Positions 1 through 9,026 of a stretch of DNA of 64,000 bases are shown here, in pieces; the stretch's first letter is position 1; each line of letters starts with the position of its first letter. A program made the position numbers and the translations under genes. Location of the stretch: contig OY762938.1 of the NCBI GenBank assembly GCA_963667075.1, positions 434,001 to 498,000 on the forward strand, written 5' to 3'. Source of the DNA: G963667075 sp963667075. Its GTDB lineage: Bacteria > Pseudomonadota > Alphaproteobacteria > Micavibrionales > Micavibrionaceae. Below the pieces are notes generated by a model. The model saw only the letters and a program-made list of their open reading frames with translations, was not told where the DNA came from and did no database searches.

Positions 1-47
1 ATATAAAATTAGTGGCGTATGGTTTTTACAGAGTAGGAACATAAAAT

Positions 48-1034
48 ATGGACAGACAAAAAAGCAATACAAGAAACGATGGCTTTACGTTAATTGAAGC
101 CGCCGTTGTTGTGGCTATTTTTGGCTTCATTATAGCCTCTATGCTTTCTATATTTGAGCAATCAAAACGGTTGCGAGACAGAGAGATAACACACAACAAT
201 ATCGCGACAATCGAGGAATCTTTACGTGAATATGCCATATCTAATAATGGCTACTACCCCTGCCCAGCACGCCCAAACATCGGTGTAGATGATAATGCTA
301 CAGGAAATGGCTTTGGCGTAGCAGATTGCGGCACATGCGCTGGGAACATCTGCACCGGCTCTGTTCCCACACGCACGGTTGGTATTTCAGACGCTCACAT
401 GCTTGATTCGTATGGTAACCGATTCACGTATGCTGTAACCAGAACATTTGGTATAGATTCAACACCAGCACCAGCAGCCGTACCGCCTATTGTTGGCTCT
501 CTTACTGTTGAACTTGGCGTAGGTGGCGGCATGGACCAGACCGGTGTCCAGTTTGTCATTGTCAGTCATGGCCCAGATGGTTCAGGATCGTGGACCAGAT
601 CAGGTATTCAAAACCAAAACAGCAATTGTGCTGCCGCAACACAAGGGGAAGATAAGGAAAATTGTGATAATGACAGCACATTCCGTACAACGTTTCTCTT
701 TTCAAGAGAGGATGGCGCTGCAACACAGTATGATGATTCCATCACCTGGCATAACGCCTATGGTGAGAATGACAAATCCTGCATATATTTACGTCAAACA
801 AACTGCAAATCGCCCTGGGAAGAAGAAGTCTCTCTTAGCGTTCCTATAGGCCCCCTATCCTTAAGTAATAACAATAACATTACTGACATTGATCTGTCCG
901 CAACAGGCAATCACATTATTGGTTTTGCTGCAAACATCGAAAATCAAAACATCACAACACAGCACAACCCAGCCTCCGGCGGGCGCTGGAACCGTACGGC
1001 ACCACAAAAAATATGTTGCCAGGGAAGCTTCTAA
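48..1034 (+). CDS. Pilin-like secreted protein, first of a tandem triplet
   Basis: 328 aa with a class III (type IV prepilin) leader. The cleavage site falls between G12 and F13, followed by FTLIE with Glu at mature position 5 and a hydrophobic helix to about residue 33. The rest is a large extracytoplasmic domain, far bigger than a normal minor pilin, with landmarks shared by the next two genes: a YPCPA box near residue 70, a D-[AS]-YGN-[RK] segment, an SHGxxGxGx loop, and a cysteine pair ending in ENCDND. An AGGAAC ribosome site precedes ATG 48. It is probably exported by a type II secretion or type IV pilus-like machine and cleaved by a PilD-type peptidase. The machinery genes are not in the window. 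Exact function unknown. Confidence 0.8.
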   Translation: MDRQKSNTRNDGFTLIEAAVVVAIFGFIIASMLSIFEQSKRLRDREITHNNIATIEESLREYAISNNGYYPCPARPNIGVDDNATGNGFGVADCGTCAGNICTGSVPTRTVGISDAHMLDSYGNRFTYAVTRTFGIDSTPAPAAVPPIVGSLTVELGVGGGMDQTGVQFVIVSHGPDGSGSWTRSGIQNQNSNCAAATQGEDKENCDNDSTFRTTFLFSREDGAATQYDDSITWHNAYGENDKSCIYLRQTNCKSPWEEEVSLSVPIGPLSLSNNNNITDIDLSATGNHIIGFAANIENQNITTQHNPASGGRWNRTAPQKICCQGSF

Positions 1035-1054
1035 ATTTAAGGAAAGCATAAATT

Positions 1055-2179
1055 ATGAAACATACTACGATAACAAGCACTGAATCTGGATATGGACTTT
1101 TGGGACAGGCTATCGCTTTATCTGTTTTTTCGATGATGACCCTTTCCCTTTTTGCTATCATGGGTACGTACACATCTCTGACAAAAAATTTAGAAACAAA
1201 GCGCTCTATATTGGAAATTGAACGCACGGTCATGGCCTATGCCGATGCTAATGGCCACTATCCATGTCCTGCCAATATTTCTTTGTCCTCTGAGGACGTT
1301 AATTTCGGTATCGCCACCGCCTGTGGCAGTGCGCCAGGCTCTTTTTCCAGTGGTATGATTCCTATAAAAACGCTTGCCCTTCCCCATGATATGGCCCTAG
1401 ATGCCTATGGAAACAGACTGCGGTACATTGTGTCCGGCCCACACACAGCAAACAAACTAGCCAACGACGTCAGTGCTATCCAGTTAAAAGACACCAATCT
1501 AACGATAGCAAAACCGGATTTTATAATCCTTAGTCACGGTAAAAACGGAAACGGTGCTATCTCTAAATTTGGGATCTCTGCCCCCTGTTCTATAGGGCAG
1601 GATCAAGAAAACTGCGACGGTGACGCTGTCTTTACACAAACCATTGAAACATCATCACGTTTGACCAATTATTTTGATGATGTTGTTGCCTATAGAAAAA
1701 AATGGTATGGACCAGACACAGAATGCGTAGTCATCCCCCCCAGAATAGTGTCTGGCGGCATGCCTACGGCAGGCCTGGGGAACCAATTATTCAACATAGT
1801 CTACGCTCATGGACAATGCCCATCCGGCTGGGATCAGGTTCATGAGTTCTCTTCCGTCTACGCCGGTCCATCTACCAATCAACAAAGGAAAATCACCATA
1901 CAAACAGGTGCCACATGCAACCCAACTTTCACATGCTATGTAAAAAACACAATCGCTAAGGCATGTACATTAGGATGGAACCCCAGATACTGTAGAGTGA
2001 CCGCGGGCGGGGCCGGCACAGCAACGGAAGCCGGTCTGAACGAATGCCGCAATGACAGACCGCTAACCATTTACTGTGAAACAAATTTCTCTGAGGAAAG
2101 TTTTGAGGTACAATCCTCACACGGCACAGGGCTAACGGCAGGTGGCGAGACGCCCCTTTTCAGGGTATGCTGCCGATAA
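1055..2179 (+). CDS. Pilin-like secreted protein with degenerate prepilin motif, second of triplet
   Basis: 374 aa, 20 bp after the preceding gene and clearly its paralogue. It has the same YPCPA box, LDAYGN segment, SHGKNGNG loop and a cysteine pair ending in ENCDGD, plus a longer cysteine-rich C-terminal region (TCNPTFTCYV and a final CCR). The leader aligns as G12-Y13-GLLG, so the residue at mature position 5 is Gly instead of the near-invariant Glu. In pilins Glu5 helps register and neutralise subunits during assembly; the tip pseudopilin GspK is known to lack it. This subunit may therefore cap a short fibre. That role is inference. Confidence 0.75.
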   Translation: MKHTTITSTESGYGLLGQAIALSVFSMMTLSLFAIMGTYTSLTKNLETKRSILEIERTVMAYADANGHYPCPANISLSSEDVNFGIATACGSAPGSFSSGMIPIKTLALPHDMALDAYGNRLRYIVSGPHTANKLANDVSAIQLKDTNLTIAKPDFIILSHGKNGNGAISKFGISAPCSIGQDQENCDGDAVFTQTIETSSRLTNYFDDVVAYRKKWYGPDTECVVIPPRIVSGGMPTAGLGNQLFNIVYAHGQCPSGWDQVHEFSSVYAGPSTNQQRKITIQTGATCNPTFTCYVKNTIAKACTLGWNPRYCRVTAGGAGTATEAGLNECRNDRPLTIYCETNFSEESFEVQSSHGTGLTAGGETPLFRVCCR

Positions 2180-2201
2180 TATTCTTTAAAGGAATGACAA
2201 A

Positions 2202-3467
2202 ATGAAAAAAAGAACAACCTTTTGTAAGAAAAGTGAAGATGGTTTCACGCTTATAGAGCTAACCCTTGTCGGTGCTATTGTTGCGATGTTTATGGTGGCC
2301 TCGCTTGCCATGTTGCAAGGTGAAATAGCAAGAGGAAAGATAGGCTCTACAAAAAATAAACTAAAAACCATTAAGCAGGCACTGTCTCTCTACCAAAAAG
2401 AATATGGACGCTACCCATGTCCGGCAGATCCAACGCTTCCACCAACATCAGCCAGCTACGGCGATCAGGATTGCCCTGCGCCGCTACCTTTGGCCCCTAA
2501 CGGCGTCTTGATCGGCGCTGTTCCGACAACGTATCTGGGATTACCGCCTGATACGATGTTTGATGCCTACGGCAATAAATTTACGTATGCTGTAACGCAA
2601 GTGCTATCCAGAGCTGTACCAAATGAAAATTCTCGTTTTGCTCAAACAGATCTTGGTGTCATTGATTTAAGGGATATGAACAATAATGTTATCAACAATC
2701 AAGGACATTTTCTGGTTCTAAGTCATGGAAAAGAAGGTGCCGGCGCATACCAGAGAAATGGAAGCCGTTTAAATTGTGCTATAGCCTCGGCAAAAGAACA
2801 AATGAACTGCGATGATGACAATGTCTTCATAAAAACACTTGAATCTACGCAAAATGCTGGCAATAGCTTTGATGACTTTTCGGCCATGGCTCTTGCCACA
2901 GACGCACAGGAAGACAACCCGGATCAGATCCTTATTACTGTTCCACCGGGCTATATGTGCCCAATTGGTTACACAGAGCTACTTCAGTTCCCTACATACA
3001 CAGGTACTTCAAATACAAACGCTGTCTCCGTTACCTCTCTGGACAGAGGGTCCGGCTGTTATGACTGGATTACGGCCAGATGCACTAATACAAGACGTCC
3101 TGCAAATGTCTGTGGGAATCCGACTCCGCCTCTGCCTTCAGTAAACTGGCCTCTTGGGATATCGGTTAATTTTTACTACAAAAACGGTATTCTGGTTGGC
3201 GGCGGCCATATTGAAGCGAGATGCCTGCGCTGTCATGCGGGCTCCTGCACATGCACCAGAGATTGCAGTTTTGATCTCGATATGACAACTGATTGCAATC
3301 CGGCGTCATTGGTCTATAACTGTACCCCACAAAACTGTGATATGACGACAGGGGCAAACTGTGCAAATCCGGCAGCCCCTGTTTTAAACACAGTAACAAG
3401 TACAATTTTTTCAGATTACGGCACAACGACAGGCGTTTACAGAGTCTGTCAGTTGAAAAATTACTAG
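2202..3467 (+). CDS. Pilin-like secreted protein, third of triplet
   Basis: 421 aa, 22 bp after the second gene. The leader is intact: cleavage between G14 and F15, then FTLIE with Glu at position 5, and a hydrophobic helix to about residue 37. The shared core is present (YPCPA, FDAYGNK, SHGKEGAG, NCDDDNVF). The C-terminal third is longer and very cysteine-rich (CLRCHAGSCTCTRDC and more), suggesting several disulfides in an oxidising compartment. It ends 21 bp from the convergent uvrB gene. The three genes form one short operon that presumably makes interacting subunits of one surface or periplasmic structure. Confidence 0.8.
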   Translation: MKKRTTFCKKSEDGFTLIELTLVGAIVAMFMVASLAMLQGEIARGKIGSTKNKLKTIKQALSLYQKEYGRYPCPADPTLPPTSASYGDQDCPAPLPLAPNGVLIGAVPTTYLGLPPDTMFDAYGNKFTYAVTQVLSRAVPNENSRFAQTDLGVIDLRDMNNNVINNQGHFLVLSHGKEGAGAYQRNGSRLNCAIASAKEQMNCDDDNVFIKTLESTQNAGNSFDDFSAMALATDAQEDNPDQILITVPPGYMCPIGYTELLQFPTYTGTSNTNAVSVTSLDRGSGCYDWITARCTNTRRPANVCGNPTPPLPSVNWPLGISVNFYYKNGILVGGGHIEARCLRCHAGSCTCTRDCSFDLDMTTDCNPASLVYNCTPQNCDMTTGANCANPAAPVLNTVTSTIFSDYGTTTGVYRVCQLKNY

Positions 3468-3487
3468 GAAAAAGAGGCTGATAATTG

Positions 3488-5518
3488 CTAATTAAGCCCT
3501 AAATCCCTTTGTTCAAGCCGCTTGATTTCATCTCTTAATCTGGCGGCTTCTTCAAATTCCAGATTTTCTGCTGCCGCACGCATATCTTTTTCAAGCTTTT
3601 TGATACGCGCCTGAAACGCTTTGGGGCTGGCAAAATAGTCTTCCTGTTCCTGCGCATCTGCAAATCCTGCCGCTTTTGCTTTTCTGGTGCGGGCCTGATC
3701 CGTGCCTCTGTCCTGCAGCCCCTCCATCACATTGTTAATGTTTTTCTTAATGGTTGCCGGCGTGATGTTATGCGCCTTGTTCCATGCCAGTTGCTTTTCC
3801 CGGCGGCGAGATGTCTCATCCATAGCCTCTTTCATGGAGCCAGTTATCCTGTCGGCATATAGAATAACTTTTCCATCCACATTCCGTGCCGCACGGCCAA
3901 TCGTCTGGATAAGTGAACGGCGGGAGCGTAGATAGCCTTCCTTATCCGCATCCAGAATCATGACACGCAAACATTCCGGAATATCCAGCCCTTCTCTTAA
4001 AAGATTAATCCCCACCAGAACGTCAAAATTTCCAAGACGTAAGTCACGGATAATTTCTATGCGTTCCAATGTGTCAATGTCAGAGTGCATATAACGCACT
4101 TTAAGGCCGTTTTCATCCAGATATTCACTCAGATCTTCGGCCATTTTTTTTGTAAGCGTTGTGACAAGTATCCGTCCTTTTTGCGCAATAACACTCTGAC
4201 ATTCTGCCATAAGATCATCGATCTGGTTTTGCGTTGGCCGCACTTCAACTTCTGGATCAACAAGGCCTGTGGGCCGCACGACCTGTTCAACAAACGCGCC
4301 ATTTGTCTGCTCCAGCTCCCAGTCTCCGGGTGTTGCAGACACAAAAATGGCTTGCGGCCTAAATTCATTCCATTCTTCAAATTTCAATGGCCGGTTATCC
4401 AAAGCCGATGGCAAACGAAACCCATACTCCGCCAGCGTTGTTTTGCGGCTCCGATCGCCTTTGTACATCCCATTTAATTGCGGCAGCATCACATGACTTT
4501 CGTCCAGAAAAATCAGCGCATCATCGGGTAAGTATTCGATCAGTGTCGGTGGCGGTTCGCCCGGCGCACGCCCTGTTAAATAGCGCGAATAGTTTTCAAT
4601 ACCGGAACAGGCTCCTGTTGCGGTCAGCATTTCAAGGTCAAACTGTGTGCGTTCTTCGAGCCTTTGCGCCTCCAGCAGCCTGTCATTGCGCCGAAAATAA
4701 GCCAGTTGCTCTTTCAAATCCGCTTTAATATGCTGAATGGCCTGATTCATGGTCGGCCCCGGCGTGATGTAATGCGAGTTCGCATAAATTCTAACCGCCT
4801 CCAGCGCACTGATTTTTGCACCTGTGAGTGGATCAAATTCTGTGATATTTTCCAGCTCATCACCAAAAAGAGAAAAACGCCATGCCCTGTCCTCAAAGTG
4901 CGCGGGAAAAAGCTCCACCGTATCACCACGCACGCGAAAACAACCGCGATCAAACGCGATATCATTGCGCTTATATTGCAGCTCAACCATTTTGCGGATC
5001 AGTGCCTGCCGGTCAATACGTTCGCCCACTTTGATATCCAGACGCATGGCCTCATAATCTTCTTTAGATCCAAGGCCATAGATACAGGAGACTGATGCCA
5101 CAATGATGCAATCTCTCCGCTCAAACAAAGCGCGCGTAGCCGCATGACGCATGCGGTCTATCTGCTCGTTGATGCAGGAATCTTTTTCTATGAAGGTATC
5201 AGAACGCGGCACATAGGCTTCCGGCTGATAATAATCATAGTAAGAGACGAAATACTCCACCGCATTATCGGGAAAAAACTCTTTCATCTCCCCATAAAGC
5301 TGCGCGGCCAGAATTTTGTTCGGCGCCATAATCAGAGACGGCCGCTGAAGCGCAGCAATAACATGCGCCATAGTAAACGTCTTACCAGACCCCGTCACGC
5401 CTAAAAGTACTTGCTCTGTCAAACCCTCTTCTATTCCTTTACACAACGCCTTAATGGCCGCTGGCTGATCACCGGAAGGGGTAAAGTCTGACTCTATGCG
5501 AAACGATATGTTCTCCAT
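3488..5518 (-). CDS. uvrB: UvrABC excinuclease subunit B
   Basis: 676 aa, full family length. UvrB is the DNA-damage-verifying helicase-like subunit of nucleotide excision repair, working with UvrA and then recruiting UvrC. The Walker A motif GVTGSGKT is at residues 40-47, the beta-hairpin region starts at YYQPEAYVP, a DESH box is present, and the conserved GINLLREGLD and QTIGRAARN helicase motifs follow. A C-terminal UVR coiled coil contains LEFEEAARLRDEIKRLE. It is convergent with the pilin-like triplet and transcribed alone. Start ATG 5518 gives the usual N-terminus, FTPSGDQPAAI. Confidence 0.98.
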   Translation of the reverse strand: MENISFRIESDFTPSGDQPAAIKALCKGIEEGLTEQVLLGVTGSGKTFTMAHVIAALQRPSLIMAPNKILAAQLYGEMKEFFPDNAVEYFVSYYDYYQPEAYVPRSDTFIEKDSCINEQIDRMRHAATRALFERRDCIIVASVSCIYGLGSKEDYEAMRLDIKVGERIDRQALIRKMVELQYKRNDIAFDRGCFRVRGDTVELFPAHFEDRAWRFSLFGDELENITEFDPLTGAKISALEAVRIYANSHYITPGPTMNQAIQHIKADLKEQLAYFRRNDRLLEAQRLEERTQFDLEMLTATGACSGIENYSRYLTGRAPGEPPPTLIEYLPDDALIFLDESHVMLPQLNGMYKGDRSRKTTLAEYGFRLPSALDNRPLKFEEWNEFRPQAIFVSATPGDWELEQTNGAFVEQVVRPTGLVDPEVEVRPTQNQIDDLMAECQSVIAQKGRILVTTLTKKMAEDLSEYLDENGLKVRYMHSDIDTLERIEIIRDLRLGNFDVLVGINLLREGLDIPECLRVMILDADKEGYLRSRRSLIQTIGRAARNVDGKVILYADRITGSMKEAMDETSRRREKQLAWNKAHNITPATIKKNINNVMEGLQDRGTDQARTRKAKAAGFADAQEQEDYFASPKAFQARIKKLEKDMRAAAENLEFEEAARLRDEIKRLEQRDLGLN

Positions 5519-5532
5519 AAGTTCATGCTTTT

Positions 5533-5566
5533 AGCACAGATGAGCACAGATAAACACGGATTTTTT
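5533..5566. repeat. Dispersed intergenic repeat copy (GCACAGAT type)
   Basis: AGCACAGATGAGCACAGA followed by TAAACACGGATTTTTT lies just upstream of uvrB. Its reverse complement resembles the sequence at 12504-12540. Both belong to a loose family of short intergenic repeats built from CTCTGTG/CACAGAG words. Confidence 0.45.
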
Positions 5567-5675
5567 GATCATCTTATACGGCATGCGCTATAAAAAACAT
5601 CATAGCCTCTTGCCGTTTTTTCTTGTCTCACATACCCTTTAAAAAGAAGTTATATTTTTTCATAAAGGAAAGTTC

Positions 5676-6413
5676 ATGGATAGAAAAACGCCTCTTTTTG
5701 GCCTCTTGTTTTACGCTGTCATCCTATTTACAAGCATCATATTTTTTCCTCTTCTCTCCCTGTCCTTTGGTCAAACAGCCGCTTTTTCTACGCTTGTCTT
5801 GGTTGGATTATTATTTCTTCATACTCTGTACAGGTTATCAGGTGATCGCGCACAAAAAATAACGCAAGACACAAATAGCAGAAAAAGCTTTGGACGCGCT
5901 CAGGTGCTCCTGTTCATTCTTTCGGCTGTCTCTCTGGCTCTGTCCTATTATGCCTCATACAAATTTGATCATGATTTGAAGCGGTCGCCTGATTATCTTT
6001 ACCAGTATAACCCGATGACAACGAATCTCCTCGCCCTAACCCTCGCAGGGGCCGCCATTTCACTGTTTGTAAAAAATTTGATAAAAGTACCAGGCCTTGA
6101 TCCTCATCAGACAAAATCAGAAGGAAAAAGAATTCTTCAAATTATGAGCCTCATTTTTCTGATCGGCCCGCCAGTGATTTTTTCTTTAGTTGCAACCTAT
6201 GAATACCTTCCTTCCGTGCGACGGGTAGGACAAGGTGACTTACGCGCTATTGATGCAGGCTACAAACGCTGCCATGCGCTCGACTATACGTTCTATAAAC
6301 ACAGCAGACGCTCTTTTAAAAGGATCCCCGTTAACATTTACATTACATACGTTAAGGCCCCTATTGCAGGGACCTTAAACTGTAACCATAGTAGGACGGC
6401 TGAGAAGAAATAA
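5676..6413 (+). CDS. Four-helix inner-membrane protein, unknown function
   Basis: 245 aa, family not recognised. Four hydrophobic segments are visible at about residues 8-28, 32-48, 72-92 and 102-125, with another near 150-170. The C-terminal 70 residues are polar and basic with two cysteines, probably a cytoplasmic or periplasmic tail. A good AAGGAAAG ribosome site precedes ATG 5676. The gene stands alone between divergent uvrB and convergent lysS. Nothing in the sequence indicates a transport or enzymatic motif. Confidence 0.6.
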   Translation: MDRKTPLFGLLFYAVILFTSIIFFPLLSLSFGQTAAFSTLVLVGLLFLHTLYRLSGDRAQKITQDTNSRKSFGRAQVLLFILSAVSLALSYYASYKFDHDLKRSPDYLYQYNPMTTNLLALTLAGAAISLFVKNLIKVPGLDPHQTKSEGKRILQIMSLIFLIGPPVIFSLVATYEYLPSVRRVGQGDLRAIDAGYKRCHALDYTFYKHSRRSFKRIPVNIYITYVKAPIAGTLNCNHSRTAEKK

Positions 6414-6432
6414 ATCCGCCCTTATTTCTCAG
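6400..6432. terminator. Shared hairpin at convergent gene ends
   Basis: CTGAG(AAG)AAATAA pairs with TTATTTCTCAG across an ATCCGCCC loop. The stem spans both stop codons of the membrane-protein gene and lysS, so it could serve as a bidirectional terminator. It contains a three-base bulge. Confidence 0.4.
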
Positions 6433-7909
6433 ACCTTAACGTCGGAAAGGCAATCACATCTCTGATGCTGCTGCTGTTGGTCAGGAGCATGATGACGCGG
6501 TCAAGACCGACACCGAGACCGCCGGTTGGAGGCATGCCGTACTCGAGAGCTTCCACGAAATCATGATCAAAGGCCTGAGACTCTTCGTCTCCCGCTTCTT
6601 TGGCTTTTACTTGCTCATCAAAACGTTCTTTTTGATCAATCGGATTATTCAGCTCGGAAAACGCATTGGCAATTTCCCATGTATTAACGAAGGTCTCGAA
6701 ACGTTCGGTCAGAATTTTGTTATCCCTGTGCTCTTTGGCCAGCGGAGAAATATCCTTTGGAAAATCTGTGACATGGGTAGGGTTTAAAAGATGTTCTTCG
6801 ACATGGGCTTCAAAAACGGCCTCTACGATTTTGCCCCAGTTCATGCTTTTATCCAGCTCTGCTTTTGTCTCTTTTGCTTTTTCAAATGCAGCAGCCGGGT
6901 CTGTATAATCAAGGAAATTGATCCCCGTTCTTTCTTCCACCAGTTCACACATGGATTTTCTGGCCCATGGTCTTGTAAAGTCGATTTCTTTATCACCAAA
7001 CTGAATAACAGAAGAACCATTATTGATTTCCTTGACGCAGCCTTCTATCAGTTCTTCAAGCACATCCATCATATCCTCGTAATCGGCATAAGCCTGATAG
7101 AGCTCCATCATGGTGAATTCAGGATTATGACGAACGGAAATGCCTTCGTTACGGAAGTTCCGGCCTATTTCAAAGACCCTATCAAACCCGCCAACAACGA
7201 GCCTTTTCAAATATAATTCCGGCGCAATTCTTAAATAAAGGTCCCTGTCCAGCGTATTGTGATGGGTCACAAATGGCTTGGCCGATGCACCGCCCGGAAT
7301 GGGATGCAAGATAGGCGTTTCTACATCTAAAAAGCCTTTTTCTACCAACGTACGACGAATAAAACTTATGATCTTGCTTCTTTTTACAAAAACATCCTTG
7401 CTGTCATTATTCATGATCAGATCAAGATAACGCTTGCGATAACGAAGCTCGACATCCGTCAAACCGTGGAATTTCTCCGGCAAAGGACGCATGGATTTGC
7501 AAAGCAGGTCAATAGAAAGCGCATTGATCGTCAATTCTCCGCGTGGCGTGCGGCGCACAATTCCCTCTACACCGATAATATCGCCAATATCAAAATGCTT
7601 CATACGAGGCAGGAACGACTCATCAATGTGATTTTTATGCGTAAAAATCTGAATATTCCCCGTGTGATCCTTCAGGTCAATGAACATACCGCTATTACGG
7701 TTGGCCATGATACGGCCTGCCACACGAACCTTTTCTTCCGTGACCTCGCCATCTGCCAGATCCTTATGTTTTTCCTGCAAAGGAGCAGCATGAGCCGTGA
7801 CATCAAATTCATAAGGAAACGGGTTCACGCCCATTTCCAGAAATTTTTCATAGTTATTCAATCTTGCCTGAACAGGTTCTTCTACTTTTTTTGTTACGGT
7901 GTCACTCAT
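6422..7909 (-). CDS. lysS: Lysyl-tRNA synthetase, class II
   Basis: 495 aa, normal for bacterial LysS. It charges tRNA-Lys using ATP. An N-terminal OB-fold anticodon-binding domain lies at about residues 55-150. The class II catalytic core has motif 2 (FRNEGISVRHNPEFTMMELY) and motif 3 (GLGVGLDRVIML) near the C-terminus. It is divergent from lpxK across a 136-bp spacer that must hold both promoters. A GGGTAACGAG ribosome site precedes ATG 7909. Confidence 0.97.
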   Translation of the reverse strand: MSDTVTKKVEEPVQARLNNYEKFLEMGVNPFPYEFDVTAHAAPLQEKHKDLADGEVTEEKVRVAGRIMANRNSGMFIDLKDHTGNIQIFTHKNHIDESFLPRMKHFDIGDIIGVEGIVRRTPRGELTINALSIDLLCKSMRPLPEKFHGLTDVELRYRKRYLDLIMNNDSKDVFVKRSKIISFIRRTLVEKGFLDVETPILHPIPGGASAKPFVTHHNTLDRDLYLRIAPELYLKRLVVGGFDRVFEIGRNFRNEGISVRHNPEFTMMELYQAYADYEDMMDVLEELIEGCVKEINNGSSVIQFGDKEIDFTRPWARKSMCELVEERTGINFLDYTDPAAAFEKAKETKAELDKSMNWGKIVEAVFEAHVEEHLLNPTHVTDFPKDISPLAKEHRDNKILTERFETFVNTWEIANAFSELNNPIDQKERFDEQVKAKEAGDEESQAFDHDFVEALEYGMPPTGGLGVGLDRVIMLLTNSSSIRDVIAFPTLRSEK

Positions 7910-8045
7910 CTCGTTACCCTTTATTTTTTCTTTCCTTATAACGATCTATACAGAAAATGGCTATCCCTTTACACAAAATATTTCTATACTGTCTATAATT
8001 ACCTGTTACACTGCCTGACTGTCTTTAACCATATAATGGCCTGAT

Positions 8046-9026
8046 ATGATCTTTAGAACCCCTGCCTTCTGGTACAAAAAACCTGGTTTGATATCTGGCC
8101 TCCTGTCTCCTTTGGCCGGACTTTACCTTGCCGGGCATCGTCTTAATCAGCCAAAAGCCCCGCCCAAGACTGTTTCAATACCCGTTATTTGCATTGGTAA
8201 TGTAACGGCTGGCGGCACAGGAAAGACACCGGCCTCTCTGGCTTTATATCAACTTCTGACCAACAAGAACCTCTTTTTCTCACCTTTTTTCCTGACCCGT
8301 GGCTATGGCGGAATAATAAAAGGCCCGGAACGCGTCAACCCGAACGGCCCGGCTTCCATGTGGGGCGATGAAACGCTTTTACTGGCAGACACCGCCTCTA
8401 CTATCATTTCAGCTAACCGTTATGACGGAGCGAAACTGGCCAAGAGTCTGGGGGCAGACCTCATTATTATGGATGACGGCTTCCAGAATAAAACACTGCA
8501 AAAAACGTTGACTTTCCTTACGATCAACGGCAAACAGGGATTTGGCAACGGGAAGCTCCTGCCAGCCGGCCCCTTAAGGGAGCCAATTGAAGACGCCTTA
8601 CAAAAAGCCGATGCCTTTATTCTCGTCGGCGATGATGAATCCGGTGTGAGAGACCGTCTCCCGCAAAATAAACCTGTGTTCAAGGCATTTATCAAGCCAC
8701 TGGAAGGCAGCGAGATTGAACCGGACCGGACATATTACGGTTTTTGCGGTATTGCCCATCCGGACAGATTCAAAAAAACACTAGAAGATAACGGATACAA
8801 ACTCTCCGGTTTTAAAGCTTTTCCAGATCATTACGACTATAGTAACAGGGATCTGGACAAACTCTTGAAAAGAGCCGACAAAAACAACGCGATCCTGATC
8901 ACAACAGAAAAAGACATGATGCGCATTGATACACCCGCCATGCGTGAACAGATCACCTATCTCCCCGTCCATATGGCCTTTGAGCAACCTGCCGCCCTTA
9001 TTGACTATATAGCGTCCCATACATGA
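8046..9026 (+). CDS. lpxK: Tetraacyldisaccharide 4'-kinase (lipid A)
   Basis: 326 aa. LpxK phosphorylates the 4' position of the lipid A disaccharide precursor at the inner membrane. A short N-terminal hydrophobic segment (about residues 14-30) is followed by the P-loop GNVTAGGTGKT at residues 51-61. The family signatures LTRGYGG, GDETLLLA, IMDDGFQN and the late FPDHYDYS are all present. It overlaps the next lipid A gene by 4 bp, which indicates translational coupling. It shows that the cell makes a 4'-phosphorylated lipid A. Confidence 0.96.
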   Translation: MIFRTPAFWYKKPGLISGLLSPLAGLYLAGHRLNQPKAPPKTVSIPVICIGNVTAGGTGKTPASLALYQLLTNKNLFFSPFFLTRGYGGIIKGPERVNPNGPASMWGDETLLLADTASTIISANRYDGAKLAKSLGADLIIMDDGFQNKTLQKTLTFLTINGKQGFGNGKLLPAGPLREPIEDALQKADAFILVGDDESGVRDRLPQNKPVFKAFIKPLEGSEIEPDRTYYGFCGIAHPDRFKKTLEDNGYKLSGFKAFPDHYDYSNRDLDKLLKRADKNNAILITTEKDMMRIDTPAMREQITYLPVHMAFEQPAALIDYIASHT

